NCBI RefSeq assembly: GCF_905397285.1
Contig: NZ_CAJPUX010000006.1
Coordinates: forward strand, 124,001 to 188,000
Length of the DNA: 64,000 nt
Origin: Cupriavidus plantarum
GTDB taxonomy: Bacteria; Pseudomonadota; Gammaproteobacteria; Burkholderiales; Burkholderiaceae
Reading direction: 5' to 3'
Shown here: one piece after another, positions 18,200 to 26,683 of the stretch
Position numbering within the stretch: position 1 is the stretch's first letter
How the letters are laid out: every line of letters begins with the position of its first letter
Program-made: the position numbers and the translations under genes
Notes under the pieces: generated by a model
What the model saw: only the letters and a program-made list of their open reading frames with translations
The model's database searches: none
What the model was told of the DNA's origin: nothing

Positions 18200-20051
18200 G
18201 CTCACCCATAGCGTCGGTACCCAGATAAGCCTCGAGCACGGCGGGGTTGCGCTGCACGTCTTCCGGCGTCCCTTCGGCGATGCGCGTGCCGAACTCCATT
18301 ACGACGAGGCGATCGGTCAGGTTCATGACAAAGTCCATGTCATGCTCGACCAGCAGCACGCTCATGCCCTCTCCCCTCAGCTTGCGCAGCAAGGCTGCCA
18401 ACGCCTGCTTCTCGAGATGGCGCAGTCCGGCCGCGGGCTCGTCCAGCAACAGCAACGCCGGGTCCGCGCACAACGCGCGCGCGATCTCGAGCACGCGTTG
18501 CTGGCCGAGCGCCAGGCTCCCCGCTTCGTCGTACAGGCGGTCCCCGAGCCCGACGCGTTCCAGCTGCACACGGGCTTCGAACAGCAGCTTGCGCTCCTCC
18601 TCGCGATTGAGCCGCAGCATCGCGGCGGCCACCCCGCCCTGCGCGGCGAAGTCGCCCCGAAGGTGCGCGCCGATGGCGACGTTCTCCAGCACCGACATCG
18701 AGGGCAGCAGATGCACGTGCTGGAAGGTGCGGCAGATGCCGCGCTTCACGATTTCACGTGAAAACTTGTTGGAGATACGCTCACCGCGATAACGGACCTC
18801 GCCGGCTGTCAGCGATGCGACGCCGGTAATCAAGTTGAACGTGGTGGACTTGCCGGCACCATTCGGGCCGATGAGTCCGACGATCTCCCCTGCACGAACC
18901 TGGAAGCTAACATCGTTGACGGCGACGAGCCCGCCGAACTGTTTGCGGACCGCGCGAACGTCGAGCAGCAGTTCGCCGCTGGCTGGCTTCTCGCGAACGG
19001 GCAATGCCGGCGCGTGATCGGGGGCGTGTGCGCGTGGGCCTGAAGGCAGCCAGCGCGACAGGTAACTCCAGATGCCGTCCGGCGAGTACTGGAGCAAAAG
19101 CACCATGAGTACGCCAAAGACGATGATTTCGAAGTTGCCGGTGGAGCCGAGCAGCTTGGGCAGCAATCCCTGGAGTACGTCTTTCAGGATCGTCAGGACA
19201 CCCGCGCCGACGCTGGCACCCCAGACATGGCCCACGCCGCCGACCACCGCCATGAACAGATATTCGATGCCGTGGTTAAGACCGAATGGCGTCGGATTGA
19301 CTGTTCGCTGCAAATGCGCATATAGAAATCCAGATATGCAGGCGAACATTGCCGCCATGATAAAAACGACGGTCTTCATCCATCCGGTGAATATACCCAT
19401 CGCTTCGGCCATCGTCACGCCCCCCTTCAGCGCCCGGATCGCGCGACCGGGGCGCGAGTTCAGCAGGTTCGACGAGAGCAGCATGGCCAGCAGCACAACC
19501 ATCCATATCGCATAGAACATTGCCCGGCCCGACTGTAGCGGGATACCAAAGACAGAGAGCACCGGAATGCCCGTGATGCCGTCGTACTTGCCGAGAAATT
19601 CGAGATTGCCGAACAGGTAGAACAGCGACAGGCCCCAGGCAATTGTCGCGAGCGGGAGGTAGTGGCCCGACATGCGCATCGTGATTGCGCCGATCAGGCT
19701 GGCGCAGCAAAGCGTGACCGCCAGACCTGCCAGCAAGCCAAGCCACGGCGACAGACCGCACTGCGTGGTCAGGTACGCGGTACTGTAGGCGCCGAGGCCG
19801 ACAAAAGCGGCCTGCCCGAACGACGTCATGCCGCCCACGCCGGTCAACAGCACGAGCCCGATGGCGACGAGGCTGTAGAGCCCGATGTAGTTGGCGAGCG
19901 TGATCCAGAACTCCGGCGTGGGCAACACGGGCATGGCGGCAAGTGCAAGCACGCACAGCAATGTGAGCACACGGTGCCATGGCAGCCGCGTGCGCGCGCG
20001 GCTGCCACTCGCCGCCGCGCCGGCGACAGGCTCCTCGGTCAGCATCGTCAC
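18165..20051 (-). CDS. Fused HAAT permease and ATPase (LivM-LivG), system 1
   Basis: A 628-residue protein that joins two normally separate subunits. Residues about 25-320 form a LivM-type inner-membrane permease with many hydrophobic helices, including the family motif TSFGQAAFVGLGAYS; residues about 350-620 form a LivG-type ATPase with Walker A GPNGAGKS, the Q-loop and Walker B LLLLDEPAAGL. The GTG start at 20051 has GGAG six bases upstream and lies three bases after the LivH stop. LivM-LivG fusions are known in Burkholderiales. The signature region reads SLALGQQR rather than LSGGQ, a variant also seen in other LivG proteins. Confidence 0.92.
   Translation of the reverse strand: MTMLTEEPVAGAAASGSRARTRLPWHRVLTLLCVLALAAMPVLPTPEFWITLANYIGLYSLVAIGLVLLTGVGGMTSFGQAAFVGLGAYSTAYLTTQCGLSPWLGLLAGLAVTLCCASLIGAITMRMSGHYLPLATIAWGLSLFYLFGNLEFLGKYDGITGIPVLSVFGIPLQSGRAMFYAIWMVVLLAMLLSSNLLNSRPGRAIRALKGGVTMAEAMGIFTGWMKTVVFIMAAMFACISGFLYAHLQRTVNPTPFGLNHGIEYLFMAVVGGVGHVWGASVGAGVLTILKDVLQGLLPKLLGSTGNFEIIVFGVLMVLLLQYSPDGIWSYLSRWLPSGPRAHAPDHAPALPVREKPASGELLLDVRAVRKQFGGLVAVNDVSFQVRAGEIVGLIGPNGAGKSTTFNLITGVASLTAGEVRYRGERISNKFSREIVKRGICRTFQHVHLLPSMSVLENVAIGAHLRGDFAAQGGVAAAMLRLNREEERKLLFEARVQLERVGLGDRLYDEAGSLALGQQRVLEIARALCADPALLLLDEPAAGLRHLEKQALAALLRKLRGEGMSVLLVEHDMDFVMNLTDRLVVMEFGTRIAEGTPEDVQRNPAVLEAYLGTDAMGEHEGAGGDARGA
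18752..18763. promoter_or_regulatory. Degenerate parS-like sequence
   Basis: The 12-bp palindrome TTTCACGTGAAA matches the parS core, but the two outer bases on each side differ (12 of 16 positions). It lies in the ATPase part of the LivM-LivG fusion gene. It may be a weak ParB site or chance. Confidence 0.3.
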
Positions 20052-20054
20052 GGC

Positions 20055-21098
20055 CTACTCCTCGTCTTCGACGCGCTTGCCCGTGAGCGAGCGCCACAAC
20101 AGCACCGGGATGATCAGCGTGAACACGATCACCTCCTTGAACGCGCTCGCCCAGAACGACGAGTACGACTCCAGCAACCCGACGAGCAGTGCACCGAGGG
20201 CCGCGACCGGATAGCTCGCGAGGCCGCCGACGATCGCGCCGACGAAGCCTTTGAGCCCGACCAGAAATCCCGACTCGTAGTAGATCGTCGTCAGCGGCGC
20301 GATGAGGACGCCGCAAAGCGCGCCCATCCCCGCGGCTAGCGTGAACGATAACCTGCCCGCCTGTGCCGTGCCGATGCCGACCAGGCGCGCGCCGAGCCGG
20401 TTCACCGCGGTCGCGCGCAAGGCCTTGCCGTGGATCGTGCGCTCGAAGTACCAGTACAGCGCGCCGATCAGCAACGCGGACACGCCGACGACCCACAGGC
20501 TCTGGCCCGAAACACTGAGCGTACCCACCTCGAACCGCGCGTCGGAGAATGCCTCCGTACGCGAGCCCTCGGCACCGAACATCGCGAGACCCAGGCCCAC
20601 GAGCGCGAAGTGCACGGCGACGGAAACGATGAGCAGCACGAGCGTACTCGCCTCTGCGAGCGGCTCGTACGCAAGGCGATAGAGCATCGGGCCGAGCGGA
20701 ATGACGACGAGCAAGGTGAGTGCAATCTGCACGGCCATCGGCAACGGCTGCGCGCCGTATGCGCGCACGACGATGTGCACGGCCAGCGGAAAGAGCAGGT
20801 ACTTGCCGGCGAGCATGGCGAAGCCGCGCATGTCCAGCCGGTGCCCGCGCAGCGAGAGCACGAGCTCACGCACGAACGTCAGTGCGCCCATCGCTAGCAG
20901 CAGCCACGTGGTCTGCGGCGTGTGACCCGCCTGCATGGCGGCGAGCGTCAGCGCGCCATAGGCAACGAATTCACCCTGGGGAATGAAGATGACGCGCGTG
21001 ACGGAGAACACGAGCACGAGCGCCAGCGCGAGCAGCGCATAGATGGCACCGGAGGTGATGCCATCCTGCGCGAGAATGGCGGCGATCGACAGATCCAT
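20055..21098 (-). CDS. HAAT permease (LivH-like), system 1
   Basis: An inner-membrane permease of 347 residues with about eight hydrophobic segments and the LivH N-terminal pattern GITSGAIYALLALALVLVFS. A charged loop containing LRGHRLDMRG near residue 85 and a longer N-terminal half distinguish it from the LivH of system 2. It lies 17 bases downstream of the binding-protein gene and just ahead of the fusion gene. Confidence 0.9.
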   Translation of the reverse strand: MDLSIAAILAQDGITSGAIYALLALALVLVFSVTRVIFIPQGEFVAYGALTLAAMQAGHTPQTTWLLLAMGALTFVRELVLSLRGHRLDMRGFAMLAGKYLLFPLAVHIVVRAYGAQPLPMAVQIALTLLVVIPLGPMLYRLAYEPLAEASTLVLLIVSVAVHFALVGLGLAMFGAEGSRTEAFSDARFEVGTLSVSGQSLWVVGVSALLIGALYWYFERTIHGKALRATAVNRLGARLVGIGTAQAGRLSFTLAAGMGALCGVLIAPLTTIYYESGFLVGLKGFVGAIVGGLASYPVAALGALLVGLLESYSSFWASAFKEVIVFTLIIPVLLWRSLTGKRVEDEE

Positions 21099-21114
21099 GG
21101 CAGCGGCGCGGGGC

Positions 21115-22275
21115 TCACCGCGACTGCAGCTTCCACTTGCCGTCGACGATCTGCACCATCACGCGCGCGCGCTGGTCCATCCCGAGATGGTCCGTCGCGC
21201 TCATGGTCATGATGCCGTGCGAGACCGGGAGCTCCTTGGTCTGCTCGAGCGCATCGCGCAGCGCCTTCCGGAATTCCTTGCTGCCGGGCTCGCCCTTCTT
21301 GAGCGCCTCGGGAATGGCATGCTGCAGCAGCAGGCCCGCATCCCAGGCATGGCCGCCGAAGCCGGACACCTGACCGCCGAACGCCTTCTCGTACGCGGTC
21401 TTGTACGCCATGGCGGGCTTCTTCACCGGATTGCTGTCCGGCAGTTGCTCGGCCACGAGCAGCGGGCCCGCCGGCAGGAACGTGCCCTCGCAGTCCTTGC
21501 CGCAGACGCGCAGGAAGTCGGCATTCGCCACACCGTGCGTCTGGTAGATCTTGCCCTTGTAGCCGCGCTCCTTGAGCGTCTTGGCTGGCAGCGCCGCGGG
21601 CGTGCCCGAGCCCGCGATCAACACCGCATCCGCATTGGCACTCATCATCTTGAGCACCTGGCCCGTCACCGACGTGTCGGTGCGCGCGAAGCGCTCGTTG
21701 GCGACCACGCGGATCTTGCGCAGGTCCGCCACCTTGCCGAACTCCGTGGCCCAGCCGTCCCCGTACGCGTCGGCAAAGCCGATGAACGCTACCGTCTTCA
21801 CGTTGTTGTTCGTCATGTGCTCGACGATCGCCGTAGCCATATGCGAGTCGTTCTGCGGCGTCTTGAAGACCCACGCGCGCCTGGCATCCATGGGCTCGAT
21901 CAGCCGTGCCGATGCGGCCATCGCGATCATCGGCGTACCGGTTTCGGCGGCGATGTCGATCATCGCGAGCGAGTTGGGGGTGACGGTGGAACCGACGAGG
22001 ACATCGACCTTGTCCTCGCTCACGAGCTTCCGCGTGTTCTTGACCGCGGTAGTCGTATCCGAGGCGTCGTCGAGCACGATGTACTCGACGGTCTTGCCGC
22101 CAATCTGCTTCGGCATCAGCGTGAACGTGTTCTTCTCCGGAATGCCAAGCGATGCGGCGGGACCGGTCGCGGATACGGTGACCCCGACCTTGATCTGCGC
22201 GATGGCGGTTTCGGTGACCCCGGCGAACAGGCAGGCAACGGCAAGCGCCAGCGAGCTGGCACGCTTCAACGTCAT
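21115..22275 (-). CDS. Periplasmic amino-acid-type binding protein (LivK-like), system 1
   Basis: A 386-residue type I periplasmic binding protein (Peripla_BP_6). It has an N-terminal signal peptide with likely cleavage after TAIA, then the family start IKVGVTVSATGPAASLGIPEK. The GGAGGGG ribosome site before ATG 22275 is strong. Its ligand is not predictable; amino acids, aromatic acids and dipeptides are all known for the family. It is the first gene of system 1 and is preceded by a structured leader ending in a terminator-like hairpin. Confidence 0.9.
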   Translation of the reverse strand: MTLKRASSLALAVACLFAGVTETAIAQIKVGVTVSATGPAASLGIPEKNTFTLMPKQIGGKTVEYIVLDDASDTTTAVKNTRKLVSEDKVDVLVGSTVTPNSLAMIDIAAETGTPMIAMAASARLIEPMDARRAWVFKTPQNDSHMATAIVEHMTNNNVKTVAFIGFADAYGDGWATEFGKVADLRKIRVVANERFARTDTSVTGQVLKMMSANADAVLIAGSGTPAALPAKTLKERGYKGKIYQTHGVANADFLRVCGKDCEGTFLPAGPLLVAEQLPDSNPVKKPAMAYKTAYEKAFGGQVSGFGGHAWDAGLLLQHAIPEALKKGEPGSKEFRKALRDALEQTKELPVSHGIMTMSATDHLGMDQRARVMVQIVDGKWKLQSR

Positions 22276-22311
22276 ATCCCCTCCTCAGGTCTTTTTCTTG
22301 CGGCAGAAATG

Positions 22312-22348
22312 AAAAAAGGCATCCGCCGCCTTCCGGCCGGCGGATGCC
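22312..22348 (-). terminator. Terminator-like hairpin just upstream of the system 1 binding-protein gene
   Basis: On the minus strand GGCATCCGCCG pairs with CGGCGGATGCC (11 bp or more) and is followed directly by six T. It ends only 36 bases before ATG 22275. It may simply end the transcript of the hypothetical gene upstream, or act as an attenuator, since there is little room for a promoter between it and the start codon. Confidence 0.75.
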
Positions 22349-22617
22349 TCCAGTCTTGATATCGGCCTGCTGGTCCGTACGCCAGCAGGCTCTGTGTCGC
22401 GGTCGCCGGGCGCAACGCTGGCCCCCTCGCCGACTTGCGGAACGACGCATGCGCCTACGCGATGAAGTGCGTCCCGATTTCCCGTCCTGCGCGGCTCTTA
22501 CCCCGGAGTGCGCAGCTGCATTCGCCGACCGGACGGTCGGGAATGCGAATCCAGTCTAACAGAGCGATGTGCAGCGAAAAGGCGGATTAACCCGAGTGTG
22601 GGCCGATTGAAACGGTT
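22349..22617 (-). ncRNA. Structured leader region with two more hairpins
   Basis: Between the hypothetical gene and the terminator-like hairpin are two strong stems: 22518-22546 (12 bp, GCATTC-CCGACC pairing around loop GTCC with one bulge) and 22365-22390 (9 perfect base pairs, GCCTGCTGG/CCAGCAGGC). With the terminal hairpin this is the layout of a regulatory 5' leader or a small RNA. I recognise no known riboswitch class. Confidence 0.4.
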
Positions 22618-23103
22618 CTATCCCAGCGTCTTCGCGGCGGGAATGCAGTCGCGGCGCCAGAGGCCGCTCGCGTCCGGGACGAAGCCTTGCGGGGACCCGC
22701 CCCCGGGTTGCAGGGAAGGCGCCGCCAACACATGCCGGATGCCGTGGGCACGGCACCAGTCGGCCAGCAACCCCAAGCAGGCGTCGAACGCTTCGCGCCC
22801 CGGGTCACCTGTCGCATCGCACCACCAGTCGGAGGCCATGGCGACCTTGCCGGCATGGGCGAGGCTGTGGACAAGTGTGGCGGGCAGCAACGCGTGCACC
22901 AGATGCGTGCCGTCGGTGCCATGACCGGCTTCCAGCATGACGCAGACGCCCTGCCCGCCCTGTGCGAGCAGCGCTTCCAGCGACAAACGCCGGGCGCGAG
23001 CCTCGGGGACAGGCAGCGGACGCCGCATGGCGAGCCAGGCGTAGAGGCGGTCCGCGTCGGCCGATTCGGCCAGGCGGGGCGGGAACTGCACTGCAGAAGA
23101 CAT
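22618..23103 (-). CDS. Hypothetical protein, possibly GNAT-like
   Basis: A 161-residue protein of unknown function starting at ATG 23103; the frame continues 81 codons upstream across a terminator, so the long form is rejected. The pattern of a small alpha/beta protein (strands VCVMLE and KVAMASDWWCD, then a helix EAFDACLGLLADWCRAHG followed by strand HVLAAPS) resembles the second half of a GNAT acetyltransferase, but the acetyl-CoA loop is not recognisable. It stands alone between two HAAT operons on the same strand. I assign no function. Confidence 0.6.
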   Translation of the reverse strand: MSSAVQFPPRLAESADADRLYAWLAMRRPLPVPEARARRLSLEALLAQGGQGVCVMLEAGHGTDGTHLVHALLPATLVHSLAHAGKVAMASDWWCDATGDPGREAFDACLGLLADWCRAHGIRHVLAAPSLQPGGGSPQGFVPDASGLWRRDCIPAAKTLG

Positions 23104-23156
23104 CGGAATGAGCGACTTTGGGAGGCGATACGGGGCCGCAAACGGAAGCGGGAAAT

Positions 23157-23194
23157 AAAAAAGGCGTTGCCGAATATTATCGGCAACGCCTTTT
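23157..23194. terminator. Intrinsic terminator of HAAT system 2
   Basis: GGCGTTGCCGA (23163-23173) pairs perfectly with TCGGCAACGCC (23180-23190) around loop ATATTA. Six A precede and four T follow, so on the minus strand the stem is followed by six T. It lies about 175 bases after the livM stop and is the end of the second operon. Confidence 0.9.
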
Positions 23195-23367
23195 ATGCTA
23201 TTGGCACATGCTACCCGACACCGGGTGCGCGCCTTGTCGTCTCCTCGCTTCCGCCTCCAAGTAACCTGCGAAAACCGTATATGCAATGTAACTAAGCGGT
23301 GCGTCCGAGACAAGCTAGCAGAAACCCTAGCCCCAAAAGCGGGCACTCACGCGCCGCATGGGTGCCT

Positions 23368-24414
23368 TCAGTGCTTCTTGCGGCTCGTCAGCGCGATCAG
23401 CTCACCCATGATGCCGCGGCGGAACGTGAGCACGCAGATCACGAAGATGATGCCGGTGACCATCGTCACGGACTCGCCGAGCACGCTGAACCAGCCGATG
23501 CCCGTCGCCGAGGCGAGGAACGCGCCGATATCGCCAAGCTTGTTCTCGAGCGCGACGATCACGAATGCACCGACTACCGGGCCCGACAGCGTACCCAGGC
23601 CGCCCACCAGCGTCATCAGGATCACCGAGCCCGACATCGACCAGTGCACGTCCGTCAGCGTCTCGAAGCCGAGCACGAGGGCCTTGATCGAACCCGCGAG
23701 GCCGGACAGCGCGGCCGACAGCACGAACGCCATCAGCTTGAACTTGTCCGTGTCGTAGCCGAGCGACGTGGTGCGCGGTTCGTTCTCCTTGATCGCCTTC
23801 AGGATCTGGCCGAACGGGGAATGCACAGTGCGCACGATCAGCGCGAACGCCGCCACGATGATCACGAGCGCCACGTAGTAAAGCGTGAGGTCATCGGACA
23901 GCGACAGCACGCCGAACAGCTTGCCGCGCGGGATGCCCTGCAGGCCATCCTCACCGCCCGTGAACGGCGCCTGCAGGCAGATGAAGAACAGCATCTGCGC
24001 GAGCGCGAGCGTGATCATCGAGAAGTAGATGCCCTGGCGGCGAATCGCCAGCGAACCGACCACGTAACCGATGGCCGCGCCCGCCGCCGTGCCGAGCAGC
24101 AGCCCGATCTCGGGCGTCACGCCCCACACCTTCATCGCCTGTCCCGCCACATAGCCCGCGCCGCCGAAGAACGCGGCATGGCCAAACGACAGCAGGCCCG
24201 TGAAGCCGATCAGCAGGTTGAATGCGCAGGCGAACAGCGCGAAGCACAGCACCTTCAGCACGAACACGGGATAGGCGCCCACGAGCGGCGCCGCGATCAG
24301 GCCCGCGAGCAGCAGGCCATACAAGACTTTCTTCTGCACGCCGCTTCCTTCCTTGATGCCGTTGGCGCTGTTGGCAACGGCGGGCTGACCCGCCTGTCCG
24401 GTAACTCCGCTCAT
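23368..24414 (-). CDS. livM: Branched-chain amino-acid-type permease LivM, system 2
   Basis: A 348-residue inner-membrane permease with the LivM motif LSFGHAAFFGGAGYVAGQ and the cytoplasmic loop KAIKENEPRTTSLGYD. Its start codon overlaps the livH stop by one base (TAATG). It is the last gene of the operon and is followed by a strong terminator. As in most such systems the substrate may be branched-chain amino acids or another amino acid or aromatic acid. Confidence 0.92.
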   Translation of the reverse strand: MSGVTGQAGQPAVANSANGIKEGSGVQKKVLYGLLLAGLIAAPLVGAYPVFVLKVLCFALFACAFNLLIGFTGLLSFGHAAFFGGAGYVAGQAMKVWGVTPEIGLLLGTAAGAAIGYVVGSLAIRRQGIYFSMITLALAQMLFFICLQAPFTGGEDGLQGIPRGKLFGVLSLSDDLTLYYVALVIIVAAFALIVRTVHSPFGQILKAIKENEPRTTSLGYDTDKFKLMAFVLSAALSGLAGSIKALVLGFETLTDVHWSMSGSVILMTLVGGLGTLSGPVVGAFVIVALENKLGDIGAFLASATGIGWFSVLGESVTMVTGIIFVICVLTFRRGIMGELIALTSRKKH

Positions 24415-25298
24415 TATTTCTCCCTCCCGAACAGACCGGCCGGGCGCAGCAGCAGCACGATCACCATGATGAAGAACACCACGGTGGACGATGCTTCAGG
24501 ATAGAACACCTTGGTCAGGCCCTCGATCACGCCGAGGCCCAGACCCGTGAGAATCGAACCCATGATCGAGCCCATGCCGCCGATCACGACCACCGCGAAC
24601 ACGACGATGATGAGGTTCTGGCCCATCAGCGGCGAGATCTGGATCACCGGCGCGGCGAGCACGCCCGCGAACGCGGCCAGCGCGACGCCGAAGCCATAGG
24701 TCAGGGTGACCATCAGCGGCACGTTGATGCCGAAGGCCTCGACCATCTTGGGATTTTCCGTGCCGGCACGCAGATACGCGCCCAGCTTGGTCTTTTCGAT
24801 CACGTACCACGTCGCGATACAGACGATCAGCGACGCCACGACGACCCAGCCGCGGTAGTTCGGCAGGATCATGAAGCCGAGATCGGTCGCGCCCTGCAGC
24901 GCTTCCGGCGGCGAGTACGGCAGGCCCGACACACCGTAGATCGAGCGCAGCACGCCTTCGATCACGAGCGTGATGCCGAGTGTCAGCAGCAGGCCGTAGA
25001 TGTGATCGAGCTTGTAGATCCAGCGCAGCATCGTCTTTTCGATGATCACGCCGAGCGCGCCGACAACCAGCGGCGACAGGGCGAGCATCACCCAGTAGTT
25101 CAGGCCCGCGTACTCCATGCCGGCCCACGCGAGCACGGCACCGAGCATGAACAGCGCCCCGTGCGCGAAGTTGATCACGTTGAGCAGGCCGAAGATCACG
25201 GCGAGCCCGAGACTCAGCATCGCGTAGAACGCGCCATTGACGAGGCCCAGCAGCAACTGGGACAACATGGCGGGGAGGGGAATACCGAAAATATCCAT
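24414..25298 (-). CDS. livH: Branched-chain amino-acid-type permease LivH, system 2
   Basis: A 294-residue permease of standard LivH length, with the N-terminal pattern LVNGAFYAMLSLGLAVIFGLLNVINFAHG and about eight hydrophobic helices. It lies between livK (88 bases upstream) and livM (1-base overlap). Confidence 0.93.
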   Translation of the reverse strand: MDIFGIPLPAMLSQLLLGLVNGAFYAMLSLGLAVIFGLLNVINFAHGALFMLGAVLAWAGMEYAGLNYWVMLALSPLVVGALGVIIEKTMLRWIYKLDHIYGLLLTLGITLVIEGVLRSIYGVSGLPYSPPEALQGATDLGFMILPNYRGWVVVASLIVCIATWYVIEKTKLGAYLRAGTENPKMVEAFGINVPLMVTLTYGFGVALAAFAGVLAAPVIQISPLMGQNLIIVVFAVVVIGGMGSIMGSILTGLGLGVIEGLTKVFYPEASSTVVFFIMVIVLLLRPAGLFGREK

Positions 25299-25386
25299 GG
25301 CAACGCTAAGTGGAATCGGGACGGGGGAGGGTCTCCCCTCCCCCCGACAACGTCACTACGTCAACTACGTGTGATGACCGCGTGAA

Positions 25387-26595
25387 TTACTTCTTCAATG
25401 CCGCGCACTTCGATTCCGCGACCGTCGTGAAAGCCTGGTCGCCCGGGATCGTCGCCACGACCTTCAGGTAGTCCCACGGCTTCTTCGAATCGGCCGGCGC
25501 CTTCACCTGCATCAGGTACATGTCGTGCACGTAGCGGCCATCCTGACGGATCTGGCCCTTGCCGTAGAAGTCGTCGAGCTTCATCTTCTTCAGCTCGGCC
25601 ATGACCTTGTCTGGATCGTCGGTCTTGGCGGCCTCCACGGCCTTCAGGTAGTTCGACACCGAGGAGTAGTCCGCGGCCTGCAGCGAACTCGGCATCTTCT
25701 TCATCTTGCCGAAATAGCGGTTCGCGAACTTGCGCGTCTCGTCATTGGTGTCCCAGTACCAGCTGTCCGTCATCAGCAGCCCTTCCGTGTTCTTCAGGCC
25801 CAGGCTGTGCACGTCGTTGATGAACATGAGCAGGCCCGCGATCTTCATCGTCTTGGTGATGCCGAATTCCTTGGCAGCCTTGATCGAGTTGATCGTGTCG
25901 CCGCCGGCGTTGGCCAGACCCAGGATCTGCGCCTTCGACGACTGCGCCTGCAGCAGGAACGACGAGAAGTCCGAAGCCGACAGCGGGTGGCGCACGGAGC
26001 CGGCCACGGTACCGCCGTTGGCCTTCACCACGGCGGCCGTGTCAGACTCGAGCGAGTGGCCAAACGCGTAGTCGGCGGTCAGGAAGAACCACGACTTGCC
26101 GCCCTGCTTCACGACCGCGCTGCCGGTACCCTTTGCCAGGGCCACCGTGTCATACGCGTAGTGCACCGTGTACGGCGAGCACTCTTCGTTGGTCAGGCGC
26201 GCGGTGCCGGCGCCGATGTTGATGTACACGCGCTTCTTCTCGGAAGCCACCTTGTTCATCGCGAGCGCGGTACCGGAGTTGGTACCACCCACCAGCAGGT
26301 CCAGGCCCTGCTGGTCCATCCATTCGCGTGCCTTCGAGGCAGCGATGTCGGCCTTGTTCTGGTGGTCCGCGGACAGCAGCTCGATCGGCTTGCCCAGCAC
26401 CTTGCCGCCATGGTCCTCGATGGCCATCTTGATGGCCTCGAGACCGCCCTGTCCGTCGATGTCGGCGTACAGGCCGGACAGATCGGTGATGAAGCCGATC
26501 TTCACGGTGTCATTGGACACCTGCGCCGAAGCAGCCGTCGAGACGGCACCCAATACAGTCGCCGCAACCGCGACCGCCAGCCGAGTCATCTTCAT
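25387..26595 (-). CDS. Branched-chain amino-acid-type periplasmic binding protein, system 2
   Basis: A 402-residue type I binding protein. ATG 26595 with AGGAGACA upstream gives MKMTRLAVAVAATVL as a signal peptide, cut after ASAQ; the frame is open ten codons further up. The mature part starts DTVKIGFITDLSGLYADIDG. The protein closely resembles the LivK-like proteins abundant in Cupriavidus and related genera, for which most ligands are unknown. It sits in the middle of the operon rather than first. Confidence 0.9.
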   Translation of the reverse strand: MKMTRLAVAVAATVLGAVSTAASAQVSNDTVKIGFITDLSGLYADIDGQGGLEAIKMAIEDHGGKVLGKPIELLSADHQNKADIAASKAREWMDQQGLDLLVGGTNSGTALAMNKVASEKKRVYINIGAGTARLTNEECSPYTVHYAYDTVALAKGTGSAVVKQGGKSWFFLTADYAFGHSLESDTAAVVKANGGTVAGSVRHPLSASDFSSFLLQAQSSKAQILGLANAGGDTINSIKAAKEFGITKTMKIAGLLMFINDVHSLGLKNTEGLLMTDSWYWDTNDETRKFANRYFGKMKKMPSSLQAADYSSVSNYLKAVEAAKTDDPDKVMAELKKMKLDDFYGKGQIRQDGRYVHDMYLMQVKAPADSKKPWDYLKVVATIPGDQAFTTVAESKCAALKK

Positions 26596-26683
26596 GTTTT
26601 GTCTCCTGAGTTTCGGCGGCGCCAAGCCACCCGTTCCTGCCTACAGCAATCGTTCGATCCGCCGGCGTGCATGCCGGGCGCGA

